Shown here: positions 34,712 to 44,068 of the stretch, one piece after another
How the letters are laid out: every line of letters begins with the position of its first letter
Numbering within the stretch: the first letter of the stretch is position 1
Made by a program: the position numbers and the translations under genes
NCBI GenBank assembly: GCA_963781595.1
Contig: CAWAGG010000001.1
Location: forward strand, 248,001 to 312,000
Length of the DNA: 64,000 nt
Source: JBEDUK01 sp963781595
GTDB taxonomy: Bacteria > Actinomycetota > UBA4738
Reading direction: 5' to 3'
The notes under the pieces: model-generated
Seen by the model: the letters and a program-made list of their open reading frames with translations, nothing else
Databases searched by the model: none
Told to the model about the DNA's origin: nothing

Positions 34712-36907
34712 ATGTCCTCGAGGCAGGGCGTGTCGAGGGCCGCTCCGACGGGGCTGCCCACGGCGGACACTTCCGGGGCCGGCGGGTTCGCGCCGACGCC
34801 CCGGGTCCGGCTGCCCCCGATGGGCAGCGGCACGCTCGGCCGCAGGGGAGTCTCCTTCCTCGTGGCGATCTGGCTGATCGCGGCCGGTGTGACGATCGCT
34901 GGAGCTTCCCCGGACACGCCGGTCGCGAGCGACATCGGTCCGGTGCCAGGGTTCGCGCTGAGCGCCCTGGCGGCGGCGCTGTCGGCCGCGGCGATCGCGC
35001 GGACGCCGAACGCCTGGCCCGGCGCGCGCCTCGCGGCGTGGGGCCTCGCCGCCATCGCCGCGTACCTCCTGCTGGTCGTGACGTCCGCCGACCTGCGCGA
35101 CGCGATGGCGGGACCGGAGGCGTACGCGATCGGAGCCGCGATGGCGGCCGCCGTCGCGCTGACGGTGGCGATCCGCGACCTCCGCGGACACGCGCGACAC
35201 GACGTGAGCGAGGTGGGTGCCGACGTGCTGCTGCTCTCGGTCGTCTCCGGGGGATGGGTCTACCTGTTGCTCAGTTCGGTCCCCGGCGCCGGGCCGGTAG
35301 GTCATGCGGCGCTCAGCTTCGCGATCGGCGCCGCGGCGGTCCTGATCTTCGCCGTGTGGGCGGTCCTCGCGATGTGGTGGCCGTCGGCGACGCACCTCGC
35401 GATGCTCGGCGCCGGCTCGCTGTTCTCGCTGGCGGCGATCGGAGTCGCCTACGGCGAGCGGGTCGCTCCCGCGGGCCGGATCGGTCCCGCCACGCAGCTG
35501 CTCATGTTCCTCGCCCTCGCGGGCTTCGCCGTCGTCATCGCGGCCGAGCCGACCCTCGCCCTGGTCCGTCCACCGGTGACGGGCGACCGGGCTCCGGGCG
35601 CCAGGATCCGCCCATGGTTGCTGGTGACCTCGCTGGCGGGCGCGTGCGTCTTCCTCGGGACCGCTCTGATCACACGGGCCGGCCTGCATCCCACCGTCGA
35701 GAGCACCCTGCTGGTCGCGATAGTCGCCGGCCTCGTCGGCGTCCGGACGCTCCGCAACCAGCGGTCGATGGCGGTGACGAACCGGCGGCTCCAGTCGGCG
35801 CTGCGCGAGCGGGAGGAAGCGGTGGCGTCGCTGCGGACCGTGGTCGACGAGCTGGCCGGATCCGAACAACGGCTGCGCGGGCTGTTGGACGCCGCAGTGG
35901 ACGGGGTCGTCGAGCTGGGTCCGGGCGACATCGTCGTCAGGGCGAACGACGCCTTCCGCGCCATGGTCGGGCTGGATGCGAAGGACGTGATCGGGTGGAC
36001 CTGGGCCGAGGTGGCCGAGGGCGGCGGCGCGGAAGGGTCCCTGGCCGACCTGCGTGAGTCCGGGCACGCGGTCATCACTTCGGGCGGTCGCACGATCCAC
36101 CTCGAGGCACGATCGTCGCCCGTGCCCACCGAGCCGCCCGGCACCCTGCTGTTGGTCCGCGATGTGACCGCGAGCAAGGTCGCCGAGCAGACGATCCGGA
36201 CGCTGTTCCAGTTCCTCCAGGACCGCGACGAGGACCGCACCCGGTACCTCCGTCGAACGAGCGTCGCGATCGAGGCGGAACGCAACAAGATCGCGAGGGA
36301 CCTCCACGACGGACCGATCCAGGGCGTCGCGGCGGCCTCGCTGTCGCTCGAGGCGGTGCGTCTGATGATCGACGCCGGCCAGCACGACCGGGCCGCCGAC
36401 GTGCTGGGCGAGATCCAGAGCGAGCTCCGCCAGGAGACCGAGAACCTCCGTCGGTTGATGAGCGACCTGCGGCCGCCGCTGCTGGACGAGCGGGGCCTGA
36501 TCCCCGCCGTCCGCGACCTCTGCGTGAAGTTCGAGGGATCGACGGGCGTCCGGGTCGAGGTGCAGGCGGCGAGCGACGCGATCGTCCCGAACGAGGTCGA
36601 GACGATCGCCTATCGCGTGGTGCAGGAGGCCCTGTCGAACGTCAAGAAGCACGCTCAGGCTCGGAACGTGCTCGTCCGGATCGAAAGCGGGACGGGTTCG
36701 CTGGAGGTCGAGGTCCAGGACGACGGGTGCGGGTTCGAAGCCTCCGCGGCGAGGGAGTTCCTGCGGCGGGGGAAGGTCGGGCTCGCCTCGATGCGGGAGC
36801 GAACCGAGCTGGGGTCGGGGACCTTCACGCTTCGGAGCCGTCAGGGGGCCGGGACGGTCGTGACGGCCACGCTGCCGTTCGACGTGCTCGCGCAGGTTCG
36901 GGACTGA
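34712..36907 (+). CDS. PAS-containing membrane histidine kinase (NarL-type, HisKA_3)
   Basis: A 731-residue kinase. Residues ~45-345 contain about nine membrane helices. A short coiled coil precedes a PAS domain (~385-495; LRGLLDAAVDGVVELGPGDI). The HisKA_3 helix has phosphoacceptor His in KIARDLHDGPIQGVAAASL, followed by LMSDLRPPLLDERGLIPAVR. The ATPase domain has VVQEALSNVKKHAQA, VQDDGCGF and GLASMRERTELG. Its leader contains an inverted repeat GACCCCC/GGGGGTC (34644-34650 and 34680-34686). The signal sensed is unknown. Confidence 0.9.
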   Translation: MSSRQGVSRAAPTGLPTADTSGAGGFAPTPRVRLPPMGSGTLGRRGVSFLVAIWLIAAGVTIAGASPDTPVASDIGPVPGFALSALAAALSAAAIARTPNAWPGARLAAWGLAAIAAYLLLVVTSADLRDAMAGPEAYAIGAAMAAAVALTVAIRDLRGHARHDVSEVGADVLLLSVVSGGWVYLLLSSVPGAGPVGHAALSFAIGAAAVLIFAVWAVLAMWWPSATHLAMLGAGSLFSLAAIGVAYGERVAPAGRIGPATQLLMFLALAGFAVVIAAEPTLALVRPPVTGDRAPGARIRPWLLVTSLAGACVFLGTALITRAGLHPTVESTLLVAIVAGLVGVRTLRNQRSMAVTNRRLQSALREREEAVASLRTVVDELAGSEQRLRGLLDAAVDGVVELGPGDIVVRANDAFRAMVGLDAKDVIGWTWAEVAEGGGAEGSLADLRESGHAVITSGGRTIHLEARSSPVPTEPPGTLLLVRDVTASKVAEQTIRTLFQFLQDRDEDRTRYLRRTSVAIEAERNKIARDLHDGPIQGVAAASLSLEAVRLMIDAGQHDRAADVLGEIQSELRQETENLRRLMSDLRPPLLDERGLIPAVRDLCVKFEGSTGVRVEVQAASDAIVPNEVETIAYRVVQEALSNVKKHAQARNVLVRIESGTGSLEVEVQDDGCGFEASAAREFLRRGKVGLASMRERTELGSGTFTLRSRQGAGTVVTATLPFDVLAQVRD

Positions 36908-36955
36908 AGAGCATGACGGTCGATCCCGGGCCGGCCGGCGACCCGCGGACCGGCG

Positions 36956-39193
36956 CTACCGGAACCGTCTGTCTATGGGTGCGGATCCGTCGGAACGGAA
37001 CGCGCCCTCGGCCGAGGCCCGCAGGCCGGATCCGGCTCCCTCCGGAGGCGGACGCGTCGGCTGGCCCCCAGGGCCGGGCGACCCGGTCGGGCTCGGCGAC
37101 GGGGAGGGCGAGGGCGACGGGGACGGGCTGGGCGATGGAGAGGGGCTCGGCGACGGCGACGGGGATGGCGAGGGCGTGGGTGAGGGGCTCGGCGATGGCG
37201 ACGGCGCGGGCGCGGGAGACGGGATCGCCCCCGTCGGGTACTGGTTGTAGCCCTTGAGGAACGGGTTGGCGAAGACCTCCGAGCTCGTTCCGGCCAGCGC
37301 CTCCGTCATGAAGTCGTGCCAGATCAGGGCCGGGATCGTCCCTCCGAATACCTCGGGGAAGCCCTCCACGTTCACCATCGAGGTGCTCTCGTTCTTCGGG
37401 TATCCGACCCAGACGCAGGTCGCGAGCTGGGGCGTGTAGCCGCAGAACCACGCGTCGTGGTACTCCTGCGTCGTTCCGGTCTTGCCAGCCGCGGGCCGCC
37501 CGATGTCCGCGCGCGTTCCCGTGCCGAACTGGATCACGCGCTGGAGGGCGAACGTCACCAGGTCCGCGTTGTTCTGCGCGAGGACCTGGACGCCGCTCTC
37601 CGCCGGGTCGGCCTGGAACAGCGTGAGGTCATCGGAGGGCTGCCGGACGCGCCACACGGCGGTCGGAGCGTGCCTGATGCCCCGTGCCGCGAGCGTCGCG
37701 TAGGCGCTCGCCATGTCGAGCGGGTGGACCGGCTGCGTGCCGAGGGTGATCGAGCAGTACGGCTGGAGCGGCGTCGTGATGCCCATCCGCTTCGCCACGT
37801 CGACCACCGCATCGGGACCGACGACGGTCACGAGCTGGGCGAAGATCGTGTTCACGGAGAGCGCGGTCGCTTTCGTCAGGGACATCGCGCCGGTTCCCTC
37901 GTCGGCCGCGTTGCTCGGTTGCCAGAACGAGCCGTCCGCGTTCTTGCATCGGGGATCCGTGATCAGGATCCGGGGCGGACCGACCCACGAGGAGTTCAGC
38001 GAGATGTGGTCCTCCATCACCGCGGCGAGCGTGAAGGGCTTGAACGCGCTCCCCGCCTGACGCCCGGGCCCGTCGACCGCGAGGTTGAACTGGCTCTTCG
38101 CGAAGTTCTTCCCACCGACCATCGCGCGGATCGCGCCGGTGGCCGGGTCGATCGCGACGACGGCGGCCGAGGGGTCACCCGGCGTGGAGAGGTGGTCGGC
38201 GACCGCCCGTTCGGCCTCGCGCTGCATCGCCATGTCGAGGGTGGTCGTGACCCGAAGGCCGCCTGTGAACGTCGCCGCGTACCCGTAGTCGTGCTGGAGC
38301 TGCTGGCTCACGTAGCTCACGTAGTACGGCGCCGCGCTGATGCGCGCCTGCTCCTTGCGCAGCACGATCGGCTGCGCCTTCAGCTGGGCTGCGGTGGACG
38401 CGGAGATGTACCCGTATCTCGCCATCGCGTCCAGGACCTGGTTCCGGCGGACCGTCGCACCGGTCGGGTTCCGATAGGGGTCGAGCGTGCTCGGCGACTG
38501 CACGAGGCCGGCGAGGGTCGCGGCCTCCACGGTGTCGAGGCTGGTCGCGGGCACCCCGAAGTACGTCTCGGCGGCGGCCTGGGCGCCGTACGCCCCGTGG
38601 CCGAAGTAGACCGCGTTCAGGTACTTCGTCAGGATCTCTTGCTTCGTGTACTCGCGGCTGATCTTGACGGCCAGCATCGCCTCCTTGATCTTCCGCACGT
38701 AGGTCTTCTCCTGCGTCAGGTAGACCGTGCGGACGTACTGCTGGGTGATCGTGGAGGCGCCCTGGACGACCTCGTGGTGCACCAGGTTCTCCCACGCTGC
38801 CCGGACGATGGCGGTCGGCGATACGCCGCCCTCCCGGTAGAAGTTGTGGTCCTCGATCGCGAGCACGGCATGCTGCAGGTCGATCGAGATCCGGTCGAGC
38901 GGCACGGTGGTGCGATCGACCTCAGCGTGCAGCGTCGTGATCAGGTGGCCGTGCCGGTCATAGACGTAGGTGGTCTGTGGCCCGGGCGGCGCCGCCGGGA
39001 CCTGGATGTGCAGGTAGACGTAGTAGACGGTGCCAGCGACGGCGCCGACGACGACGACGGGTACGACGAGGAAGACCCACCAGAAACGACGGAAGAAGCC
39101 CCGCTTCCTCTTGCGTTCCGGCGGGAGCTTCTTCGTTGGAGGCGTCGTGGACCCGCGGTGCTTCCCGCGGTCCGATGTGGTTCGAACAGCCAC
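36956..39193 (-). CDS. ponA: bifunctional class A penicillin-binding protein (PBP1/PonA-like)
   Basis: A 745-residue peptidoglycan synthase. A basic cytoplasmic head and one helix (~35-60) precede the GT51 transglycosylase domain with AIEDHNFYREGGVSP, GASTITQQYVRTVYL and KYLNAVYFGHGAYG. The transpeptidase domain has SxxK in RQAGSAFKPFTLA, SVN in LSVNTIFAQ and KTG in AAGKTGTTQEYHDAWFCGY. The last ~75 residues are a Ser-Pro repeat tail, as in some actinobacterial PonA proteins. The start is GTG 39193, with a TACCAT box eight bases before it. The neighbour upstream is DUF5318, as in mycobacteria. Confidence 0.94.
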   Translation of the reverse strand: MAVRTTSDRGKHRGSTTPPTKKLPPERKRKRGFFRRFWWVFLVVPVVVVGAVAGTVYYVYLHIQVPAAPPGPQTTYVYDRHGHLITTLHAEVDRTTVPLDRISIDLQHAVLAIEDHNFYREGGVSPTAIVRAAWENLVHHEVVQGASTITQQYVRTVYLTQEKTYVRKIKEAMLAVKISREYTKQEILTKYLNAVYFGHGAYGAQAAAETYFGVPATSLDTVEAATLAGLVQSPSTLDPYRNPTGATVRRNQVLDAMARYGYISASTAAQLKAQPIVLRKEQARISAAPYYVSYVSQQLQHDYGYAATFTGGLRVTTTLDMAMQREAERAVADHLSTPGDPSAAVVAIDPATGAIRAMVGGKNFAKSQFNLAVDGPGRQAGSAFKPFTLAAVMEDHISLNSSWVGPPRILITDPRCKNADGSFWQPSNAADEGTGAMSLTKATALSVNTIFAQLVTVVGPDAVVDVAKRMGITTPLQPYCSITLGTQPVHPLDMASAYATLAARGIRHAPTAVWRVRQPSDDLTLFQADPAESGVQVLAQNNADLVTFALQRVIQFGTGTRADIGRPAAGKTGTTQEYHDAWFCGYTPQLATCVWVGYPKNESTSMVNVEGFPEVFGGTIPALIWHDFMTEALAGTSSEVFANPFLKGYNQYPTGAIPSPAPAPSPSPSPSPTPSPSPSPSPSPSPSPSPSPSPSPSPSPSPTGSPGPGGQPTRPPPEGAGSGLRASAEGAFRSDGSAPIDRRFR
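37084..37222 (-). repeat. imperfect hexanucleotide tandem repeat coding the Ser-Pro tail of PBP1
   Basis: About 20 degenerate copies of a six-base unit (plus strand GGCGAC/GGGGAC-like) encode alternating Ser-Pro, with occasional Ala or Thr, near the PBP C-terminus. Such a tract may vary in length between strains by slippage; any change in multiples of six keeps the frame. Confidence 0.8.
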
Positions 39194-39359
39194 TCCGCGC
39201 GATGGTACCCGACGTGCCTCGCTTCTAGGACGAACGGGGATGGAAGGTTCGTGGAGGTCAGACGGGCGGCAGACGGCCGAACGACCAGCGCGAAGGTTCA
39301 GGAGTCGTAAAGATGGCTGACGGTCCTGAGGGTTGGGTCGGCGGGAGCGCCTCCGTCGA

Positions 39360-39713
39360 TCAGACGGCCGAGCGGCTGAGGAACGCCTCGGCCAGGTGGT
39401 TCCACGAGCAGTCGAGGCAGACCTCGACGACGTAGCAGGCAGCGCTCCGCTGCCGGGCCGCGAGCGAGAGCGCCTCGTTCACGCCGAACGCCCGTCCGTT
39501 GTGCTGCCGGAGGGTGTCGGCGAACACGTAGGCGAGGAGGCGCAGATCGCCCTCGTCGCAGACGGGACAGGGCCGCGACGCCTCCTGCCCGAGGTAGCGA
39601 CCCGCGCGCAGCAGCTCGGGGTGGGCATCGCAGATGTCCGGCTTGCGGAGCAGCCCACGGTGGAAGTCGCGCAGAAGGGCGCGCTTCGCGAGCGTGTAGT
39701 CGACGGCGCCCAT
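39360..39713 (-). CDS. DUF5318 family protein
   Basis: A 117-residue protein of the actinobacterial DUF5318 family (Rv0049-like). VDYTLAKRALLRDFHRGLLR then CDAHPELLRAG leads to zinc-ribbon-like pairs CPVCDEGDLRLLAYVFAD and YVVEVCLDCSWNHLAEAFLS. The start at ATG 39713 is preferred because family members begin there; an upstream ATG (39833) adds a low-complexity Arg/Gly-rich head. It precedes the PBP1 gene on the same strand, the same order as in mycobacteria. The function is unknown; the linkage hints at cell-wall synthesis. Confidence 0.85.
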   Translation of the reverse strand: MGAVDYTLAKRALLRDFHRGLLRKPDICDAHPELLRAGRYLGQEASRPCPVCDEGDLRLLAYVFADTLRQHNGRAFGVNEALSLAARQRSAACYVVEVCLDCSWNHLAEAFLSRSAV

Positions 39714-39912
39714 CTTCTTGCCGACGGTGCCGCGCGGGGCGTTCCCGCCCGTGCGGCGTCCGGATGGCGCGCCGGACCGCGGCCCTTTGGCCGTTCGCTC
39801 CCGCACCCCTCCCGCGCTGGGCATGGCGGTCATTCTAGGCCCACAGGCGCCGTCCAGGCAGGCCGAAACGGCCGACGACCCGGCGCGCCGGTCGCCGACC
39901 CGGTGGCCCGCG

Positions 39913-40305
39913 TCACGGTGGGCCGATCACGGCCCGAGCCGTTCCGACGACTGTTCGATCCGGCCCGAGCAGGACGAACGGCACGGAGATGGTCACCTCG
40001 ACGACGGCTTCATCGGATCCCGGGTTGCAGTCGCAGGATGCGAGCGTGGCTCCGTTCCGCTCGGCGAAGGCGCGAGCGACGTCCGCCGGCTGGGCGTCGG
40101 TCGGTATCGCGATCTCGTGCGCCGCGGCGAGCGCCGCCGCATCCGCCGCCGTCTGCGCCCGTGCGCGCGCGAGGAGCGCCCGACCGAGATCGACGGTCGC
40201 CAGGCAGAGGATGCAGGCGATGAACAGCACCCCGCCCGCGACGAGGGTCACGCTCCCGGTCTCACGCTCGACCCGGCCACTGGTCGCCGGCCGCAGCATC
40301 CTCAT
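39913..40305 (-). CDS. TadG-like pilus assembly protein (Rv3654c-like)
   Basis: A 130-residue protein with one N-terminal helix (GSVTLVAGGVLFIACILCLA) followed by VDLGRALLARARAQTAADAAALAAAHE, the usual TadG pattern, then a beta-rich extracytoplasmic part. The position after the presumed cleavage Gly lacks the Glu at +5 found in the other two pilin-like proteins. Its ATG overlaps the tadE stop (ATGA). Last gene of the tad operon. Confidence 0.82.
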   Translation of the reverse strand: MRMLRPATSGRVERETGSVTLVAGGVLFIACILCLATVDLGRALLARARAQTAADAAALAAAHEIAIPTDAQPADVARAFAERNGATLASCDCNPGSDEAVVEVTISVPFVLLGPDRTVVGTARAVIGPP

Positions 40306-40736
40306 CCCGTCTCCTGACGCATCATCGCGGTCGCGGACAGGTCCACGTGATCGGGGAAGAGCCACGCGATCGCGCCCACGGCGATCGGCGCGTGATAGGT
40401 CACCGAGACCGATACCGCCCCGTCGTCCGCGCCGCGCTGGACGAGGACTTCGATCTGCGAGTCCTCCAGCCCCACTGCGGCATCGATCGCGGCTCGTTGC
40501 GCGGTCGAGTCATCGGTGCTCACCGCGGCTTCACGCGCTCCAGCGCGGGCGGCACCCTGCACGATCAGCTGATCCTTCGTCAGCAACGCCACCTGGAGCG
40601 TCGCCAGGGCCAACAGGAGGACGAGGGGGAGGACCAGGGCGAACTCGACGGCCGCCGAGCCGTCGTGCCCGCCCTGTCCCCCGCGCCCCCTGTGCCGAGA
40701 CCGGAACGCCGGAGCGCGCCTCGGTCCGCGGGTCAT
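40302..40736 (-). CDS. tadE: TadE-like pseudopilin
   Basis: A 144-residue protein. A Gly/Arg-rich leader ends in HDG, followed by SAAVEFALVLPLVLLLALAT. Cleavage after Gly would leave Glu at +5 and Phe at +6, a class IV prepilin-like site. The rest resembles TadE (LTKDQLIVQGAARAGAREAA). Start chosen at ATG 40736 because it overlaps the pilin stop (ATGA); a longer reading to 40997 runs through the pilin gene. Minor pilin of the Tad system. Confidence 0.85.
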   Translation of the reverse strand: MTRGPRRAPAFRSRHRGRGGQGGHDGSAAVEFALVLPLVLLLALATLQVALLTKDQLIVQGAARAGAREAAVSTDDSTAQRAAIDAAVGLEDSQIEVLVQRGADDGAVSVSVTYHAPIAVGAIAWLFPDHVDLSATAMMRQETG

Positions 40737-40972
40737 TGCGCTCCGTTCGTCACCTGGTCGATGATCTTGTCGAAGAAGCTCGGAAGCTTCCCCGATGAGC
40801 GCGCCCACGCGATGAGGACGATCGCGACCGCGGCTGCTGCGAGGATCACCAGCGCGTACTCGGCCGTGGTCTGACCCTCCTCCCGTCTGCGGAGGCGCCC
40901 GGCGAGGATCCCAAGCGCGGGTACGACATGGGTCGCAGCCAGGGTCTGCAGGCGAACGTAGAACTCGAGCAT
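40733..40972 (-). CDS. flp: Flp-type pilin, DUF4244 family
   Basis: A 79-residue prepilin. The core EEGQTTAEYALVILAAAAVA has a Gly cleavage site with Glu at +5 and Tyr at +6, the Flp signature. It is followed by a hydrophobic helix and a 20-residue tail. DUF4244 pilins occur in this compact actinobacterial tad locus (Rv3656c-like). No prepilin peptidase gene is in the window, so processing must be encoded elsewhere. Confidence 0.88.
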   Translation of the reverse strand: MLEFYVRLQTLAATHVVPALGILAGRLRRREEGQTTAEYALVILAAAAVAIVLIAWARSSGKLPSFFDKIIDQVTNGAQ

Positions 40973-41000
40973 CTGTCACCTCCCTTCCACGCTCCATCCA

Positions 41001-41900
41001 TCAGCGGAGGGACCGAACCGTCGACAGCAGGACCGGCCCCACGGTGAGGAGGATGAACGCGGGAAGGATGAGGAAGACGAGGGGGAACAGCATCTTCACC
41101 GGCGCGCGCCGAGCCTTCTCCTCGGCGCGAGCTCGGCGTTCGGTCCGAAGCTCGTCGACCAGCGCGAGGAGGGATCCCCTGACCGACGCGCCGAGACGAT
41201 GCGCGCGTTTCAGGGAGCGGGTCAGTCGAGCCAGGCTCGGCGCATCCGTGCGATCGACGACCGCGTCGAGCGCCTCTCGCCATGGGGCGCCGAGCTGGAT
41301 CTGGGCCGCTGCGAGGCTCAGTTCCTCGCCGAGCGGCGGCGACAACGCCTCGGCCGACCTCATGAACGCGGTGGGTGGCGGGAGGCCCGATTCGGTGGCC
41401 GCGACGAGGAGCTCGACGAGCTCCGGCACCTGCCCTTCGATCCTCCGCTGCCGAGCGCGAGCCCGGCGAGCGAGCAGGATGGCGGGCATCCTGGCCCCCA
41501 GCGCGAGCCCGATCGGCACGAGGGCGATCAGGGGCGGGACGAGGAGCCCGATCAGGCAGACTGCGAGCCCACCGACCGCGGCAGCCGCCACGATCCGCCC
41601 CGCAGCGCCACGGAGCGTCCACGGGGACCCGGCCAACTCCATGCGACGCATGAACCGCGCGCTCACTTCGAGCCTCGACGCGACCCTCGCACCGACCCGA
41701 CCGCGCCCGATCCGTTCGAACAGCCGATCCAGGTCGCCATGGAACGAGGGGGCACTGGGATCCGAGAGAGCGCGGAGCGAACGTCGGAGGTGCGGGTGCA
41801 TCCTCGACCGAACCGCGCCGGCAAGGAGCACGATCGCGCCGGCGAAGCTCAGCCCTGAGGCCCATGTGAGGATCCCCGCCTGGTCGGCGAAGAGGTTCAT
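41001..41900 (-). CDS. tadC: Tad pilus inner-membrane platform protein TadC
   Basis: A 299-residue T2SSF-type protein. An N-terminal helix and two central helices (AAAAVGGLAVCLIGLLVPPL, IALVPIGLAL) precede the T2SSF domain (QVPELVELLVAATESGLPPP, FMRSAEALSPPLGEELSLAA), and a final helix (LFPLVFLILPAFILLTVGPV) closes it. Its ATG overlaps the tadB stop (ATGA). Confidence 0.88.
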   Translation of the reverse strand: MNLFADQAGILTWASGLSFAGAIVLLAGAVRSRMHPHLRRSLRALSDPSAPSFHGDLDRLFERIGRGRVGARVASRLEVSARFMRRMELAGSPWTLRGAAGRIVAAAAVGGLAVCLIGLLVPPLIALVPIGLALGARMPAILLARRARARQRRIEGQVPELVELLVAATESGLPPPTAFMRSAEALSPPLGEELSLAAAQIQLGAPWREALDAVVDRTDAPSLARLTRSLKRAHRLGASVRGSLLALVDELRTERRARAEEKARRAPVKMLFPLVFLILPAFILLTVGPVLLSTVRSLR

Positions 41901-42760
41901 CCTTCGACCTTGAGGAGATGGCGGATCCAGAGGTACGCGAGGCCCTCGAGGATGAGCCCGCCGATGATCATCGAGGCTCCCGCCGGCGATCGGTATACGG
42001 GCGCGAGCTCCCGGTGCGAGGTCGCCGAGAGCACGAGGAAGAACGCCACCGGCAGCACGCCCAACACCGTCCCCGAGATCCGGCCCTGGGCGGTCAGGGC
42101 TCCGAGCTCGCGTCGAACCGCGAGCCGGTGTCTTATCGTGGTCGCGACCTGACCGAGGGGACCCGCGACGCTCCCCCCGCTCCGATGGTGGATCGTCATC
42201 ACGAGCGTGAAGAGCCTCGCGTCCTCGTTCTCGAGGGCAGTGGAGAGACCGTGCAACGCCTCCTCGAACGAAGATCCGAGACGCTGCTGCTCGACCGCCT
42301 GGGCGATCATCGACCTCATGGGCTCCTCGACCTCCTGTGATGCGATCACGACCGCCTGTGAGACCGAGGCCCCGCCTCGTACGGCGAGCGCGCAGGCTTC
42401 GACCAGTTCGGCGAGCTGATGCTCCAGCTGATGGGCGGTACGCGCGCGTCGGCGTCGCTCGTAGAGGCGCAGGCCGGCGACGCCGGCTCCGAGGCCCAGG
42501 ATCGCGCCCGGCGGGCCGGCCAACCGCAGGCCCACGATCGACCCGGCGGCCGCGCAGACGCCTGGCAACAGGGAGGGCCTGAGGCCGACGGGGTTCGTCA
42601 CCAGGGCTCTGACGCGCCCCATCGCAGTCGATGCCGGGTCGATGCGTCGGCCGGGCGGGGCGAACCGTTCGACCCGGACCTCGATCCGGGACCGAGCCCG
42701 CCCGTGAAGGACGAGCGACGTGGCGCCGGCAAGGATCAGGACGAACGCGAGAGCGGCCAT
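41897..42760 (-). CDS. tadB: Tad pilus inner-membrane platform protein TadB
   Basis: A 287-residue T2SSF-type membrane protein. QLAELVEACALAVRGGASVS, EEALHGLSTALENEDARLFT and LVMTIHHRSGGSVAGPLGQV are typical TadB segments between membrane helices, and two further helices sit at the C-terminus. It lies three bases after tadA. TadB and TadC together form the assembly platform driven by TadA. Confidence 0.88.
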   Translation of the reverse strand: MAALAFVLILAGATSLVLHGRARSRIEVRVERFAPPGRRIDPASTAMGRVRALVTNPVGLRPSLLPGVCAAAGSIVGLRLAGPPGAILGLGAGVAGLRLYERRRRARTAHQLEHQLAELVEACALAVRGGASVSQAVVIASQEVEEPMRSMIAQAVEQQRLGSSFEEALHGLSTALENEDARLFTLVMTIHHRSGGSVAGPLGQVATTIRHRLAVRRELGALTAQGRISGTVLGVLPVAFFLVLSATSHRELAPVYRSPAGASMIIGGLILEGLAYLWIRHLLKVEG

Positions 42761-42763
42761 CGC

Positions 42764-44068
42764 TCACTCCAGGACCGCGCCGAGGTGTCGCGCGGAGCCC
42801 GCCCACGCGGCCTTCGCCCGCCTCCGGAGCGACGCCTTGGCGCGCCCAGCTTCGGACGCCCGCTGGACGATCTGATGTCCGTTGCGTTCGGCCGGAACGC
42901 TCCGGCGAGCCACATCGGAGCGCGTCAGCTCGAAGATCTCTCGCGTCCGGATCGCGCCGGCCTCGTATCCCGCGACGGCGGCGACCGACGTCACGGCCCG
43001 CCTCCCGTCGCTCAGGCGGGCGGTGTGAACGATGAGGTCCAGCGCTGAGGCGATCTGCTCCCGGACGTGGCTGACGGGGAGCTCCAGATCCGACATCAAC
43101 GCCATCGTCTCCAGCCGGGAGAGCAGGTCGCGGGACGAGTTCGCGTGGGCGGTCGACATCGATCCCTCGTGTCCGGTGTTCATGGCCTGCAACATGTCGA
43201 TCGCCTCGCCGCCACGGACCTCTCCGACGATGATCCGGTCCGGTCGCATCCGCAGGGCGTTGCGCACGAGCGACCGCACCGTGACCTCGCCGACCCCGTC
43301 GACGTTCGGCGGTCGAGCCTCGAGCGCGACGACATGCGGCTGCGACAGCCGGAGCTCGGCGACGTCCTCGATCGTGATCAGGCGCTCGTCGGATGGGATG
43401 AATGACGAGAGCGCGCCCAACAGGGTGGTCTTGCCCGAGCCGGTGCCCCCGGACACGATGATGTTCGCGCGCCCTCGGACCCGTTCGGCCAGCAGATCGA
43501 GCACCTCCCGGGTGATCGAGCCCATCTCGACGAGATCGGCCGGCGTCAGCGGCCTCAGGCTGAACTTCCGGATCGTCACCGTCGGGCCGCAGAGCGAAAG
43601 GGGAGGGACGATCGCATTCACCCTCGAACCGTCGGGCAGACGGGCGTCGACGTATGGCGACGACTCGTCCACCCGGAGGCCCAGTGGTGAGACGATCCGT
43701 TCGATCAGATTGAGGACCTGTGCCTCCCCCTCAAACCACAGGCCGTCGACCCTCTCGACCCTCCCCTTCCGCTCCACGTACACGTCGTCGGCCCCGTTCA
43801 CCATGACCTCGCTGACCTCCGGGTCCATGAGCAATCGCTCGATGGGACCGAAGCCGACGACTTCATCCGACACCTCGTTCATCACGTCCGCCAGCGAGCT
43901 CCCAGGCAGGATCGCCCGCTGTTCGTCCAACACCTCCATCACGACGCCCTTCACCGCCAGGCGACGCTCAGGCGGCGAGAGCTCCTCGATCCGGAACCCG
44001 CGGTGCCCGTCGAGCAACCGCTCACGCACCAGCCCCCTGAGCCTCGCTGCGTCGATCGGGCTGCTCAC
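42764..44068 (-). CDS. tadA: Tad pilus assembly ATPase TadA/CpaF
   Basis: A 434-residue secretion ATPase. The N-domain contains FGPIERLLMDPEVSEVMVNG. The motor has Walker A SGGTGSGKTTLLGAL, Asp box IEDVAELRL, Walker B PDRIIVGEVRGGEAIDMLQA and His box MNTGHEGSMSTAHANS. The start is GTG 44068, which overlaps the tadZ stop (GTGA). It powers pilin polymerisation. Confidence 0.95.
   Translation of the reverse strand: MSSPIDAARLRGLVRERLLDGHRGFRIEELSPPERRLAVKGVVMEVLDEQRAILPGSSLADVMNEVSDEVVGFGPIERLLMDPEVSEVMVNGADDVYVERKGRVERVDGLWFEGEAQVLNLIERIVSPLGLRVDESSPYVDARLPDGSRVNAIVPPLSLCGPTVTIRKFSLRPLTPADLVEMGSITREVLDLLAERVRGRANIIVSGGTGSGKTTLLGALSSFIPSDERLITIEDVAELRLSQPHVVALEARPPNVDGVGEVTVRSLVRNALRMRPDRIIVGEVRGGEAIDMLQAMNTGHEGSMSTAHANSSRDLLSRLETMALMSDLELPVSHVREQIASALDLIVHTARLSDGRRAVTSVAAVAGYEAGAIRTREIFELTRSDVARRSVPAERNGHQIVQRASEAGRAKASLRRRAKAAWAGSARHLGAVLE

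Noticed and set aside
37084..37222. Possible CRISPR-like repeat array
   Set aside because: The units are six bases long, contiguous and coding for Ser-Pro. There are no spacers or cas genes.
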